Of a DNA stretch of 64,000 bases, positions 18,807 through 27,671 are shown one piece after another. The translations under genes were made by a program, and so were the position numbers. Numbering within the stretch: position 1 is the first letter of the stretch; each line of letters begins with the position of its first letter. The notes beneath the pieces are model-generated. The model was not told the DNA's origin. It made no database searches and worked only from the letters and a program-made list of their open reading frames with translations. The DNA lies in contig NZ_BMZF01000011.1 of assembly GCF_014652655.1 (NCBI RefSeq), forward strand, positions 34,082 to 98,081, read 5' to 3'. The DNA comes from Paramylibacter ulvae. Its GTDB lineage: Bacteria > Pseudomonadota > Alphaproteobacteria > Rhodobacterales > Rhodobacteraceae.

Positions 18807-19865
18807 TTATTTTACGTCTGCTGCGCGCGCAGCGCCGATTTCGGCATTGGCGGCATCAACGGCAGTGGTCAGTGCGTTAAACACTTCTTCGCCACGTGTG
18901 ACGTTTGATTTGAACCAGTCATAAACAGGCGTTGCGGCCTCTGCGAATGCGGCCTTTTGATCTGGTGTTGGAACGTATAAATCACCGCCACCTGCAACGA
19001 ATTCTTCGTATGCTGCGATGGATTTGCGTTTTGGTGATGCGAATGTTGCCTGTTGCAGGGCATAGAACCCATCAACCACAACGGCGCGCATTTCTTCTGG
19101 CATGTCCATGAATGTTTGGTTTGACATCCACCACAACGCGCCCATGTATGCATGGCCATCAAGGGTGACATATTGCAGACCCGCATCTGGGAATTTCATC
19201 CCCATGATATCGGTGATGCCGTTTTTGGAACCTTCCACAACACCCGTTTGGAATGATGTGAACAATTCAGGCCATGGGATCGGTGTTGGTGATGCGCCCA
19301 GTGATTTTACCAATTCTTGCGGTAGGTCGGCAACCACGGTGCGGATTTTCAAGCCTTCCATGTCTTTTGGTTCTGCAACACGGCGTTTTGTGTTGGCAAA
19401 GTTGCGCCAGCCACCTGTGTTCCCAATGGTCATCAAGCGGATCGCATCGCCTGAATCCTCTAGTGCCATTGCGCGCATTTGACGGGTGAAATCACCAGAC
19501 AAAACATGTTCTGCAACACGGTCATCGGCCATCAAATATGGCAGATCAAGAACCTGAACATATGGGAAAATGCCAGATGCACCACCTGATGTAGAGATAT
19601 AGATATCAACCGTACCATCGGCGACACCTTGCAAACATTCCGCACCGTTTGAACACAGTTGCGTGCCGATGAACAATTCCACCTCGATCGCGCCGTTTGA
19701 TGCGGCCTCGACGTAGTTTTTGAACACGACCAGACCATCGTAGTCTTCGTCGTTTTCATTTGAATTGGCGGTTGCGCGGATTTTGTAATCAGCGGCGGTG
19801 GCGCTGATGGCCGTGCCAGCCAAAATGGCGGCGAGTGCCAGTGTTTTAAATGTTTGTTTGAGCAT
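18807..19865 (-). CDS. TRAP transporter substrate-binding protein (DctP family)
   Basis: A 352-residue periplasmic binding protein with an N-terminal signal peptide ending near SATA. It has the DctP fold; the conserved arginine that usually salt-bridges an anionic ligand is in MEGLKIRTVVAD, and FTSFQTGVVEGSKNGITD is the hinge region. It is the last gene of the operon, after dctM. It would deliver its ligand to the DctQM permease encoded just upstream. The operon context (sulfonate-type monooxygenase) suggests an organosulfonate or sugar sulfonate ligand, which is inference. Confidence 0.92.
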   Translation of the reverse strand: MLKQTFKTLALAAILAGTAISATAADYKIRATANSNENDEDYDGLVVFKNYVEAASNGAIEVELFIGTQLCSNGAECLQGVADGTVDIYISTSGGASGIFPYVQVLDLPYLMADDRVAEHVLSGDFTRQMRAMALEDSGDAIRLMTIGNTGGWRNFANTKRRVAEPKDMEGLKIRTVVADLPQELVKSLGASPTPIPWPELFTSFQTGVVEGSKNGITDIMGMKFPDAGLQYVTLDGHAYMGALWWMSNQTFMDMPEEMRAVVVDGFYALQQATFASPKRKSIAAYEEFVAGGGDLYVPTPDQKAAFAEAATPVYDWFKSNVTRGEEVFNALTTAVDAANAEIGAARAADVK

Positions 19866-19895
19866 TATGTTTCCTCCGAATACTCTGTTGGGTGG

Positions 19896-21185
19896 TTAGT
19901 TCGCAAACCCTGTTAAACGCGGGATTGTCATTGAAATGGCGGGAATATATGTGATCAAGAATATCACGATGATTTCAACCAATAGGAATGGCAAGATTGC
20001 CTTGGCGATGGATTCAACCCGTTCGCCCGACACGGCAGATGCCACAAACAGCACAAGCCCCATCGGCGGTGTCGCCAGACCCACGGTCAGGTTCACCGAC
20101 ATGATAATGGCAAAGTGGATCGGATCAACGCCAAGGCTGGTGAATATCGGCCCCAAGATCGGGCCAAGGATAATAATCGCAGGTCCCGCATCCAAAAACA
20201 TCCCAACGATAAACAACAACAAGTTGATCAAGAACAACAGGATCAGCGGGTTTTCCGATAGGGTCAAAATGAATGCGGCAAGCTGTTCTGGTGCGTGCGA
20301 CAGGCTGACGACGGTTTTAAAGGCCATGGCAGCACCCACCAGCAACAACACCACAGCGGATGTCAGGCCAGAGCGTGCAAGCACATCGGGCAAATCACCG
20401 ATTTTAAGGGTACGCAACACGAACAGCCCGATGATGAGCGCATATGCAACGGCAACGGCTGCGGCCTCTGTCGGGGTGAAAACACCCGCCAAAATGCCGC
20501 CCAAAATGATCACAGGTGTGAGCAGGGGAAAGAATGCCTTGAGGCTGGCCTGACCACGTTCACCCCATGTGTGTTTACGCGTGGCGACAGGAAAATCGTA
20601 TTTGTCGGCCATGAATTTGACCATGATCATCAAACCGATGCCAACCATTGCACCTGGCACAATCCCCGCAAGGAACAACGCGGCGACGCTTTCGCCCATG
20701 ACATATGCATAAATAATCATGATCCCCGATGGCGGAATGATCGGGCCGATCACGGAACTCGCCGCCGTGATCGCGGCGGCAAAGCGGCGAGTATAGCCTT
20801 GTTTTTCCATCGCTGGGATTAACATTGACCCCAATGCGGATGTATCCGCCACGGCAGATCCAGACAGCCCCGCAAATAACATTGATGACATCACGTTCAC
20901 ATGGGCAAGCCCACCGCGCAGGTGCCCCAAGAATGCTTGGGAAAATTCAACAAGACGCATGGTGATACCACCACGGTTCATCAGTTCACCCGCCAGCATG
21001 AAAAACGGAATAGCCATCAATGGAAAGCTGTCCATACCATTATAAACATTACGATACAGGAGAGTGATATCTTTTTCTTGGCCGTTGAGATAGAGCAGTA
21101 TGCCCGGTGCGGCGAGCAGGCCGAAAAACACGGGCAGACCGATCATCAGGAACAAGAGGAAAAGCGGTAAAAACCATATCAACAT
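19896..21185 (-). CDS. TRAP transporter large permease (DctM family)
   Basis: A 429-residue, about 12-helix membrane protein of the DctM family, the Na+-driven transport subunit of tripartite TRAP systems. Family signatures are PLMAIPFFMLAGELMNRGG, AGLSGSAVADTSALG and GPIIPPSGIMIIYAY. It overlaps the dctQ stop, indicating coupled translation, and is followed 30 bases later by dctP. It belongs to the monooxygenase/aldo-keto reductase/flavin reductase operon. Confidence 0.95.
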   Translation of the reverse strand: MLIWFLPLFLLFLMIGLPVFFGLLAAPGILLYLNGQEKDITLLYRNVYNGMDSFPLMAIPFFMLAGELMNRGGITMRLVEFSQAFLGHLRGGLAHVNVMSSMLFAGLSGSAVADTSALGSMLIPAMEKQGYTRRFAAAITAASSVIGPIIPPSGIMIIYAYVMGESVAALFLAGIVPGAMVGIGLMIMVKFMADKYDFPVATRKHTWGERGQASLKAFFPLLTPVIILGGILAGVFTPTEAAAVAVAYALIIGLFVLRTLKIGDLPDVLARSGLTSAVVLLLVGAAMAFKTVVSLSHAPEQLAAFILTLSENPLILLFLINLLLFIVGMFLDAGPAIIILGPILGPIFTSLGVDPIHFAIIMSVNLTVGLATPPMGLVLFVASAVSGERVESIAKAILPFLLVEIIVIFLITYIPAISMTIPRLTGFAN

Positions 21186-21775
21186 TATTCTGTCCCCACT
21201 GTTTCAGCATTGCGAATTTCAGGCATGGCGGCAGCACCACCAAACAGCGTGATCACGCTGCGCATGATTAATTCGATATTGACCGCAAGCAATAAAATGA
21301 CGCCCACCAACATGGATGCCATCATCCAAGAGCGGGGCACGCGAAACCATTCATCAAACGCAAATGAAGTGGGCACATAAAGCGATGCTGTGGCGAAACG
21401 CCCGCCAAACCCTGTGACCTCTGACCAGCCGATTTTGGTGGCAACGACAAGCACCAACATGGATACACAGAGCAAAAACAAAGATAGGCTTGCGCCGATC
21501 ACACGGGGCAAAAAACGTGTGATCATATCAATGGCAACAAACCCGCCACGGCGAAACGCGGTGGGGGCCATCAGACCTGTCATCCACAACATGCAAAAAC
21601 GCGCAGCCTCATCAGGCCACGGCAGCGCATTATTGAGGATATAGCGATAAAAAACTTGGATAAGGATGGCCGTTACCATCATGGCAACCGCAAACACGCC
21701 AATGGCACGCCCAAATCGCAATACGAACGCGTTCACCATGCTAACAGGCGTTAGCAGTGCCAATAATGTGACCAT
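21185..21775 (-). CDS. TRAP transporter small permease (DctQ family)
   Basis: A 196-residue membrane protein with four predicted helices and the DctQ pattern RYILNNALPWPDEAARFCMLWM, in which the PW-x-E-E/D element is typical. The small subunit pairs with DctM in the inner membrane. It is preceded by the flavin reductase gene with a gap of 44 bases and overlaps dctM. The in-frame start at 21775 is reasonable; an alternative ATG lies 12 codons further in. Confidence 0.9.
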   Translation of the reverse strand: MVTLLALLTPVSMVNAFVLRFGRAIGVFAVAMMVTAILIQVFYRYILNNALPWPDEAARFCMLWMTGLMAPTAFRRGGFVAIDMITRFLPRVIGASLSLFLLCVSMLVLVVATKIGWSEVTGFGGRFATASLYVPTSFAFDEWFRVPRSWMMASMLVGVILLLAVNIELIMRSVITLFGGAAAMPEIRNAETVGTE

Positions 21776-21819
21776 ATATTCCTCCCTTTATGCGCGCAGC
21801 CTCCACCCTTGCGCGTGTG

Positions 21820-22338
21820 TTAGACGTGTTGAGGCAATCCCCCCATGCGTCCAGCGTAAAATGCGAGCGCATCACCATCGCGCATTTCTGCATTGGTGAC
21901 TTGTCCCAATATAATCGCGTGATCGCCACCATCGATATTATTGACCTGTGTGCATTCAAAACGCGCAAGGCAATTTTCGATCAACGGCACGTTTTGTGCG
22001 TTCACGATATAATCCAGCCCGTCGAAGGCATGTGCAGATTTGACGAATCCGTTGCAAATGTCGGCCTGTTCCACATCAAGTATATGGATTGCATAGTGTT
22101 TCGCAGCAGAAAAATAACGAAAACGACGCGACGATTTTGCAGGGGCCCATAAAACCAGCGCTGGATCGAGCGATACGGATGAAAAGCTGTTGACGGTAAT
22201 GCCAACGGGGCCATCATCGCTGTTGCATGTGATCACTGTCACACCCGTGGCAAAGCGCCCAAATGCGTTGCGCAACAGGCGCGTGTTTTCGGGATCTGGT
22301 GTGAAACGTGTTGTCATGTTGCCGCCGCCATCTGCCAT
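21820..22338 (-). CDS. FMN reductase component of a two-component monooxygenase
   Basis: A 172-residue protein of the flavin reductase-like (HpaC/RutF-type) family. The signature RNAFGRFATGVTVITC near the N-terminus is followed by GITVNSFSSVSLDPALVLW, typical of NAD(P)H:FMN reductases. It supplies reduced FMN to a partner monooxygenase, here most likely the LLM enzyme encoded two genes upstream. The ATG at 22338 overlaps the aldo/keto reductase stop (TAATG). In the sulfoquinovose monooxygenase pathway the equivalent component is SmoA; equivalence here is inference. Confidence 0.88.
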   Translation of the reverse strand: MADGGGNMTTRFTPDPENTRLLRNAFGRFATGVTVITCNSDDGPVGITVNSFSSVSLDPALVLWAPAKSSRRFRYFSAAKHYAIHILDVEQADICNGFVKSAHAFDGLDYIVNAQNVPLIENCLARFECTQVNNIDGGDHAIILGQVTNAEMRDGDALAFYAGRMGGLPQHV

Positions 22339-23228
22339 TATGCCACCTCGTGTCCTATTGCTGCTGTGTAAAGTTTGAACCATGTGATGCGATCCATATT
22401 CACCTTGGTCGCATCGGATATGGATTTGATACGTTTGAGATTATTCGTACCCATCACTGGCAGGATTTTGGCAGGATGCGCCAATAACCAAGCAACAGCC
22501 ACCGCCGCGCGATCAACACCGTTGTCATAGGCAACCATGTCCATCGCCTTGGCCAATTCACCGTTACCAGTCATCAAATCACCACCGCCAAGGGGCGACC
22601 AAGCCATCATCGCGGTATCATGTTGCTGATGAAACGCCACATCGCCATTGGTGAAACCATCATGCGCACCCAGCGACAATTCAATCTGGTTGGTGACCAG
22701 TTTGTTTTTCATGCCCGATTGCAACAGATTCCAATCCCAAGGGCGGAAATTGGATACACCAACCGCGCCAACCTTGCCCGATGCCACCAGCGCATCCAAT
22801 GCGCGACCGGTTTCCAAGTGATCCATCATCGGATCAGGGCGGTGGATCAACAACAGATCGATGTGATCAATTTGCATATTGGCAAGGGATGCATCCACGG
22901 ATGCGTTAATATGTGCCGCCGATGTGTCGTAATATTTTACGGGCACATCTGCGTATTTGCCACAGGGGGCAACGATATCGCATTTGGTGACGATCTGCAT
23001 TTGATCACGCAATGATGGGTTTTCACCCAATGCCGCGCCTAAAACCGCCTCGGCTCCATAATCGCCGTAAATATCGGCCTGATCAAATGTCGTGATACCC
23101 TGTTCCAAACAGGCGTCGATTTTGGCGCGCACATGTTTGGTGGATGTATCGCTGTCATCCGCAACACGCCACATGCCATAAACGATGCGGCTGAATTCAA
23201 GTGTATCGGTAAGTTGGATGCGTTGCAT
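22338..23228 (-). CDS. Aldo/keto reductase (YdhF/SmoB-like)
   Basis: A 296-residue TIM-barrel NAD(P)H-dependent aldo/keto reductase. The catalytic tetrad is readable as Asp49 (TTFDQADIYG), Tyr54, Lys82 (VTKCD) and His129 (LLLIHRPDP). The cofactor region GVSNFRPWD and LPVMGTNNLKRI is intact. It resembles E. coli YdhF and SmoB, which reduces 6-oxo-glucose to glucose after sulfoquinovose is desulfonated. The start MQRIQLTD at 23228 begins one base after the monooxygenase stop; the longer frame lacks conservation. Its place between monooxygenase and flavin reductase suggests it acts on the monooxygenase product. Confidence 0.88.
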   Translation of the reverse strand: MQRIQLTDTLEFSRIVYGMWRVADDSDTSTKHVRAKIDACLEQGITTFDQADIYGDYGAEAVLGAALGENPSLRDQMQIVTKCDIVAPCGKYADVPVKYYDTSAAHINASVDASLANMQIDHIDLLLIHRPDPMMDHLETGRALDALVASGKVGAVGVSNFRPWDWNLLQSGMKNKLVTNQIELSLGAHDGFTNGDVAFHQQHDTAMMAWSPLGGGDLMTGNGELAKAMDMVAYDNGVDRAAVAVAWLLAHPAKILPVMGTNNLKRIKSISDATKVNMDRITWFKLYTAAIGHEVA

Positions 23229-23229
23229 A

Positions 23230-24384
23230 TTAACGGCGCTCTCCTGTGCCAAGCGGTGTTGAGGGGGTGGAATTGGGAACGCGGCCATATACCTCTGGTA
23301 GGGACACGTTTTTCAAATGCGGCATGACGCGTGAACCAAAATGTTCTGCTTCGTCGATATGGGGATACCCAGAAAAGATAAACGCACGGATGCCCATTTT
23401 TTGATATTCTTCGATTTTTGATAAAACCTGATCGGTTGAACCGACAAGTGCCGCACCACAGCCCGAACGCGCACGGCCAACGCCCGTCCATAGGTTGGGT
23501 TCGATATAACCAAATTTATCCGCCAGCTCGCGGTTTTTCGCCTGATGCGAAACCCCAAGGGATGTTGAATCCAGCGCACGTTCGCGGATCATGCGGCCAT
23601 ATTCATCATCCAATTTTGATGTGATGTAATCGGCGTATTCGCGTGCCTCTTGTTCGGTGTCGCGCACGATCATATGCACACGTAATCCGTAATCCAGCGT
23701 GCGGTTGTATTTCTCGGCAACGGCATTCACGGCCTTCATCCGTCCTGCGAGTTCATCCATTTTTTCAGGCCACATCAGATATACATCACAATGTTGACCA
23801 CATAATTCCAAGGCAGATGGGGAATAACCGCCAAAATACAACAGCGGTCCACCGGTTTGATATGGGCGCACGGGATCTGTTGTTAATCCTTTGAAATCAT
23901 ATACTTCGCCGCTGTAGTTAATTTCGTCTTGTGTCCATGCTTGTTTCAAGATTTCCACAACTTCGCGCGAACGTTGATAGCGATAATCGCTGTCCTCTTT
24001 TTGGCCTGGGAAATCAGAGCTGATGATATTTACGGTCAGGCGACCCTGTAACATATGATCCAGCGTTGCGATGGTGCGCGCCAACATGATGGGTTGCATT
24101 TCGCCACAACGCACCGCCGCCAACAGGTTGATTTTTTCGGTGATCGGGGCACAGCCTGCCACGAATGACAGCGTATCCTGTCCAACCTGATAGGATGATG
24201 GGCAAAGGATGTTGCGAAATCCCTGAGCCTCGGCCGTTTTGACGATGTTGGAACAATGATCCCAGCTTGATCGCAGATCGCCATCAGGCACACCCAAGAA
24301 CTGATAATCATCAGAACACAGTGCCGAAAACCAAGAAACCTCTGCGCCATCCAAATCCGCGGATGTGACCGGAACGATTGTCAT
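23230..24384 (-). CDS. LLM-class FMNH2-dependent monooxygenase (SsuD-like)
   Basis: A 384-residue bacterial luciferase-like (LLM) TIM-barrel protein close to alkanesulfonate monooxygenase SsuD. The Arg-x-His pair important in SsuD is present in DYGLRVHMIVRDT (Arg235, His237). The mobile-loop region containing SGYPH (338-342) is also SsuD-like. SsuD-type enzymes use FMNH2 and O2 to cleave the C-S bond of sulfonates, giving an aldehyde and sulfite. It is the first gene of a six-gene operon with an aldo/keto reductase, a flavin reductase and a TRAP transporter. By context it may be a sulfoquinovose monooxygenase (SmoC-like); other sulfonates or carbon substrates are possible. Confidence 0.88.
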   Translation of the reverse strand: MTIVPVTSADLDGAEVSWFSALCSDDYQFLGVPDGDLRSSWDHCSNIVKTAEAQGFRNILCPSSYQVGQDTLSFVAGCAPITEKINLLAAVRCGEMQPIMLARTIATLDHMLQGRLTVNIISSDFPGQKEDSDYRYQRSREVVEILKQAWTQDEINYSGEVYDFKGLTTDPVRPYQTGGPLLYFGGYSPSALELCGQHCDVYLMWPEKMDELAGRMKAVNAVAEKYNRTLDYGLRVHMIVRDTEQEAREYADYITSKLDDEYGRMIRERALDSTSLGVSHQAKNRELADKFGYIEPNLWTGVGRARSGCGAALVGSTDQVLSKIEEYQKMGIRAFIFSGYPHIDEAEHFGSRVMPHLKNVSLPEVYGRVPNSTPSTPLGTGERR

Positions 24385-24485
24385 CGTTATCCTCCCAAGA
24401 TCGAAACAATTTTCACTTGCTTAGCATTGAAAAACGTGTAGATCAATGGTGTATCAATTTTAGATTTGGAGGAGTCTAAACCCTG

Positions 24486-25196
24486 ATGTCATCGCCCGAC
24501 CAAAATCCCAATGACTTGCCCAAATATGTGCAGATCAGTGAATTGTTAATCCGTGATATCGCCGCTGGGCGGTTGATGGATGGGGAGCGATTGCCCCCCG
24601 AACGCGACATGGCGGATGAACTAAACACATCTGTTGGAACATTGCGAAAATCGCTTAAAATCCTTGAACAAAAAGGCATGTTGCAGCGCATTCACGGGTC
24701 TGGAAATTACATTCGCCACGGGGTCAAAGACGACAGTTATTATGCGATGTTTCGCATTGAATTGCTGGATGGTGGCGGATTGCCACGTGCGGATGTGTTG
24801 GATGTGTCGATCATGGATAAACCCGATGATTTGCCCAAATTCGGCACATCACCACGTGGATCACGCATTCGTCGATTGCGCTATTTGAATGATACAATTA
24901 TCGCGGTCGAGGAAATTTGGTTGGATGCGGGTGCGGGGTTGGTGGATAAAAATGCGCTTTCAGATTCGCTCTATCATTATTATCAGAAAAAACTGGGGTT
25001 TTGGATTCACCGCGCCGAAGATCGCGTGACCATTGGCAATGTTCCCGATTGGGCACCAGGAAAATTTACATTGCGCCACGGCGTAACAACCGCGTTTATC
25101 GAACGGTTTAGCTGGTCGGATGCACCCGCACCAATCGAATATTCGCGCACTTGGTTTGACACAACACGCGCACATTATGTGCAACGATTAAAATAG
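24486..25196 (+). CDS. GntR/HutC-family transcriptional regulator with UTRA domain
   Basis: A 236-residue regulator. The N-terminal winged helix is readable as DIAAGRLMDGERLPPERDMADE with the recognition part NTSVGTLRKSLKILEQKG, followed by RIHGSGNYIR. Residues about 85-236 form a UTRA ligand-binding domain (GSRIRRLRYLNDTIIAVEEIW, RHGVTTAFIERF). It is divergent from the monooxygenase operon and immediately upstream of the Gfo/Idh/MocA gene, so it probably controls both transcripts in response to a sugar-like effector. Confidence 0.9.
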   Translation: MSSPDQNPNDLPKYVQISELLIRDIAAGRLMDGERLPPERDMADELNTSVGTLRKSLKILEQKGMLQRIHGSGNYIRHGVKDDSYYAMFRIELLDGGGLPRADVLDVSIMDKPDDLPKFGTSPRGSRIRRLRYLNDTIIAVEEIWLDAGAGLVDKNALSDSLYHYYQKKLGFWIHRAEDRVTIGNVPDWAPGKFTLRHGVTTAFIERFSWSDAPAPIEYSRTWFDTTRAHYVQRLK

Positions 25197-25204
25197 GAAT
25201 GAAT

Positions 25205-26326
25205 ATGGGCAAGTTAGTAAATTATGGCGTCATCGGATGCGGCATGATGGGGCAGGAACATCTGCGCAATATCGCATTGCTGCCTGATACAAAGGTTGGC
25301 GCGATTTATGAACCCGATGCGGATATGGCCACATTGGCAAAGGGTTTCGCACCCGATGCGGTGATGGTGGACAGCTTGGATGCATTGCTGGACATCGCGA
25401 ATTTGGATTGTTTATTGATCGTAAGCCCCAATTTTTGCCATGTGGATCAGCTGGAACAAATTGCCGCCAAACGCACATTGCCGATCTTGGTGGAAAAGCC
25501 GCTGTTCACCGATCCTGCGGATGTTGCACGGCTAGAGAAATTTCGCAAAAACTACGCCGCGCCCGTTTGGGTGGCGATGGAATATCGGTTCATGCCGCCA
25601 ATAACGGCGCTGCGCGATGGGGTGGATGGCGCCACGGGTGGGATCAAGATGTTGACCATCCGCGAACACCGTTTTCCGTTTTTGCCAAAGGTGAATGATT
25701 GGAACCGTTTTAATCGGTATTCGGGTGGCACATTCGTTGAAAAATGCTGTCACTTTTTCGATCTGATGCGCCTGTTGGTGAAATCCGAACCCGTCCGCGT
25801 GATGGCCAGTGCGGGGCAGGATGTGAACCATTTGGATGAAACCTATGACGGCGAGGTCCCCGATATTTTGGACAATGGTTATGTGATCGTTGATTTTGAA
25901 AACGGTGCACGTGCGATGTTGGAATTGTGCATGTTTGCCGAAGGTGCGCGTTACCAAGAAGAAATTTCCGCCGTGGGCAGTGCTGGTAAGATTGAAGCCT
26001 TGGTCCCTGGCCCCGGTCGTTTTTGGCCCGCACATCTGGGTGATGCGCCGATCCCACAAGTGATCGTCAGCCCGCGCGACCCCAAAGGGCCAGAATTGCG
26101 CGAAATTCCCGTTGATCCAGAATTGCTGGATGCAGGTGATCACAATGGTTCGACGTTTTACCAGCATCGTGGGTTTGTCGCATTGGTGCGCGGCGAACGC
26201 GATGCACCCGATGTATCATTAGAGGATGGTTGGAAAGCGGTGGCCATGGGCATGGCCGCACAAGAATCCGTACGCACAGGACAGGCGATTGATCTGCGCA
26301 AGGGCGGATATCTTCCAGAAATGTGA
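25205..26326 (+). CDS. Gfo/Idh/MocA-family NAD(P)-dependent protein
   Basis: A 373-residue protein with an N-terminal Rossmann fold (GCGMMG at 11-16) and the EKP motif (ILVEKPLF, 97-99) that carries the catalytic lysine of this family. The second domain includes GGTFVEKCCHFFDLMRLL. Members are sugar dehydrogenases or NAD-dependent glycosidases (GH109, GH188). Because its neighbours resemble the sulfoquinovose monooxygenase pathway and no GH31 glucosidase is present, an NAD-dependent sulfoquinovosidase (SqgA/GH188-like) is attractive but unproven. The second ATG (25205) is preferred: AGGA lies six bases upstream. It follows the GntR gene by eight bases. Confidence 0.85.
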   Translation: MGKLVNYGVIGCGMMGQEHLRNIALLPDTKVGAIYEPDADMATLAKGFAPDAVMVDSLDALLDIANLDCLLIVSPNFCHVDQLEQIAAKRTLPILVEKPLFTDPADVARLEKFRKNYAAPVWVAMEYRFMPPITALRDGVDGATGGIKMLTIREHRFPFLPKVNDWNRFNRYSGGTFVEKCCHFFDLMRLLVKSEPVRVMASAGQDVNHLDETYDGEVPDILDNGYVIVDFENGARAMLELCMFAEGARYQEEISAVGSAGKIEALVPGPGRFWPAHLGDAPIPQVIVSPRDPKGPELREIPVDPELLDAGDHNGSTFYQHRGFVALVRGERDAPDVSLEDGWKAVAMGMAAQESVRTGQAIDLRKGGYLPEM

Positions 26327-26390
26327 ATTGTCGCGACAGAAGTTTGTTGTGGTCACGTATCAGCTATGCTGATCACAACAAGGAGCTGTC

Positions 26391-27032
26391 ATGCGTATCA
26401 TTCTTCCAACTCTTTTTGCCGCGACAATGATCCCCGCAATATCCATTGCAGAAACCTATTCAGTGGATGTTTGGGCCGATAACTGGTTCGAAATGCGCAT
26501 TGACGGTGTGCAGGTCGCAGAGGATAGCGTGCCCATCACAACCGAGCGTTCGTTTAACGCCGAAAGTTTCACATTCGTAGCCGCCGCGCCATTTGTGATT
26601 GGTGTGGTGGCCAAGGATTTCAAAGAAAACGATACGGGGCTGGAATATATCGGCAGCCGTCGCCAACAGATGGGCGATGGTGGTTTGATCGTTCAGGTAA
26701 AAAACAGTGCCGGCGAAACCGTGGTTGTCAGCGATGAAAGCTGGCAATGTGCGGTGACCCATACCGCGCCATTGGAAAAATCTTGCGAAAAATCCGAGAA
26801 CCCTGTTGCTGGCGAGGGCGTGTGTTTGTTTGAAGCAGCCGATGAACCCCAAGGTTGGGACCACGCCGATTTTGATGCATCCGATTGGCCCGCCGCCAGC
26901 GTGTATAGCGCCGCCGCCGTTGATCCCAAAATGGGGTATAATGACATCAATTGGGATGATCACGCCGCATTTATTTGGGGACCTGATCTGGAACAAAGCA
27001 ATACGGTGTTATGCCGTGTCAGCGTTGAATAA
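26391..27032 (+). CDS. Secreted protein of unknown function, jelly-roll-like
   Basis: I do not recognise a named family. The 213-residue product has a signal peptide (MRIILPTLFAATMIPAIS, cleavage near SIA-E). Its mature region is rich in aromatic and acidic residues. Four cysteines, in SWQCAV, EKSCEK, EGVCLF and TVLCRV, could form two disulfides. The patterns SDESWQCA and HADFDASDWPAASVY resemble the beta-sandwich (galactose-binding-like) modules attached to glycosidases. A good AAGGAG site precedes the ATG. It is followed after 34 bases by another secreted protein gene; the two may form an operon. Confidence 0.7.
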   Translation: MRIILPTLFAATMIPAISIAETYSVDVWADNWFEMRIDGVQVAEDSVPITTERSFNAESFTFVAAAPFVIGVVAKDFKENDTGLEYIGSRRQQMGDGGLIVQVKNSAGETVVVSDESWQCAVTHTAPLEKSCEKSENPVAGEGVCLFEAADEPQGWDHADFDASDWPAASVYSAAAVDPKMGYNDINWDDHAAFIWGPDLEQSNTVLCRVSVE

Positions 27033-27066
27033 TCTCTCTTTCTTTCACTTAATGTAGGACAATAAT

Positions 27067-27597
27067 ATGTTGAAACCCACCGCAACCGTTATCGTGCTTG
27101 GCCTGTATTCTGGTATGGCACAGGCGGATAATGTCGAAGTTTATGTGGTTGATATGCTCGATAATATCCAATACGGATATTGTTTGGATATCGCCAAAGG
27201 GCAGGGCGCAAATGCCAACCCTGATGATGGGCTTCAGGCGCATACGTGTTACAGCCCATCAGGCGAAATTTTTGTTGATCAGGCGTTTGATTCAGAGCGT
27301 TTCGATGAAGGCGTGATGTATATGCCTGAATTTGATGTCTGCATGGCCGCGACAGGCACAAAGGTGGGCGACACCGTCACGCTGGCCAGTTGTGATGAAG
27401 CATCAGATGCGCAAAGCTGGGTTTTTAACGGCGAGGGCACGATTGCCCCCACAGCAAACCCCGAAATTTGCATCACTCTTGGCGATGAAACCCGCACTGG
27501 GCGCAGCAAAGAAAACCAGATGAAAGCGTTGACGTTGGAAACCTGTTCCGATGAATTGGCCACCGTTCAAACATGGGATACCCGCACAGCAGAATAG
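27067..27597 (+). CDS. Secreted ricin-B-like (beta-trefoil) protein
   Basis: A 176-residue protein with a short signal peptide (cleavage near MAQA-D). The mature part shows three weak repeats, each with a Cys and a Q-x-W-like element: GYCLDIAKG with LQAHTCY, VCMAATG with LASCDEASDAQSWVF, and ICITLGD with LETCSDELATVQTWD. This is the pattern of ricin-type beta-trefoil lectins. Such domains bind sugars; the ligand is unknown. It may act together with the secreted protein encoded just upstream. A bidirectional-looking terminator follows. Confidence 0.7.
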   Translation: MLKPTATVIVLGLYSGMAQADNVEVYVVDMLDNIQYGYCLDIAKGQGANANPDDGLQAHTCYSPSGEIFVDQAFDSERFDEGVMYMPEFDVCMAATGTKVGDTVTLASCDEASDAQSWVFNGEGTIAPTANPEICITLGDETRTGRSKENQMKALTLETCSDELATVQTWDTRTAE

Positions 27598-27616
27598 TGG
27601 TGATATGCACACAAAA

Positions 27617-27648
27617 AAGCGCGGCACCCCGATTGGAATGCCGCGCTT
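27617..27648 (-). terminator. Terminator between convergent genes
   Basis: A perfect 10-base stem (AAGCGCGGCA/TGCCGCGCTT) with a 12-base loop. On the minus strand it is followed by a run of Ts, so it ends the acyl-CoA dehydrogenase transcript. It may also work for the convergent ricin-like gene. Confidence 0.8.
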
Positions 27649-27671
27649 AAATTTATTAGGTTTTAACCCGA

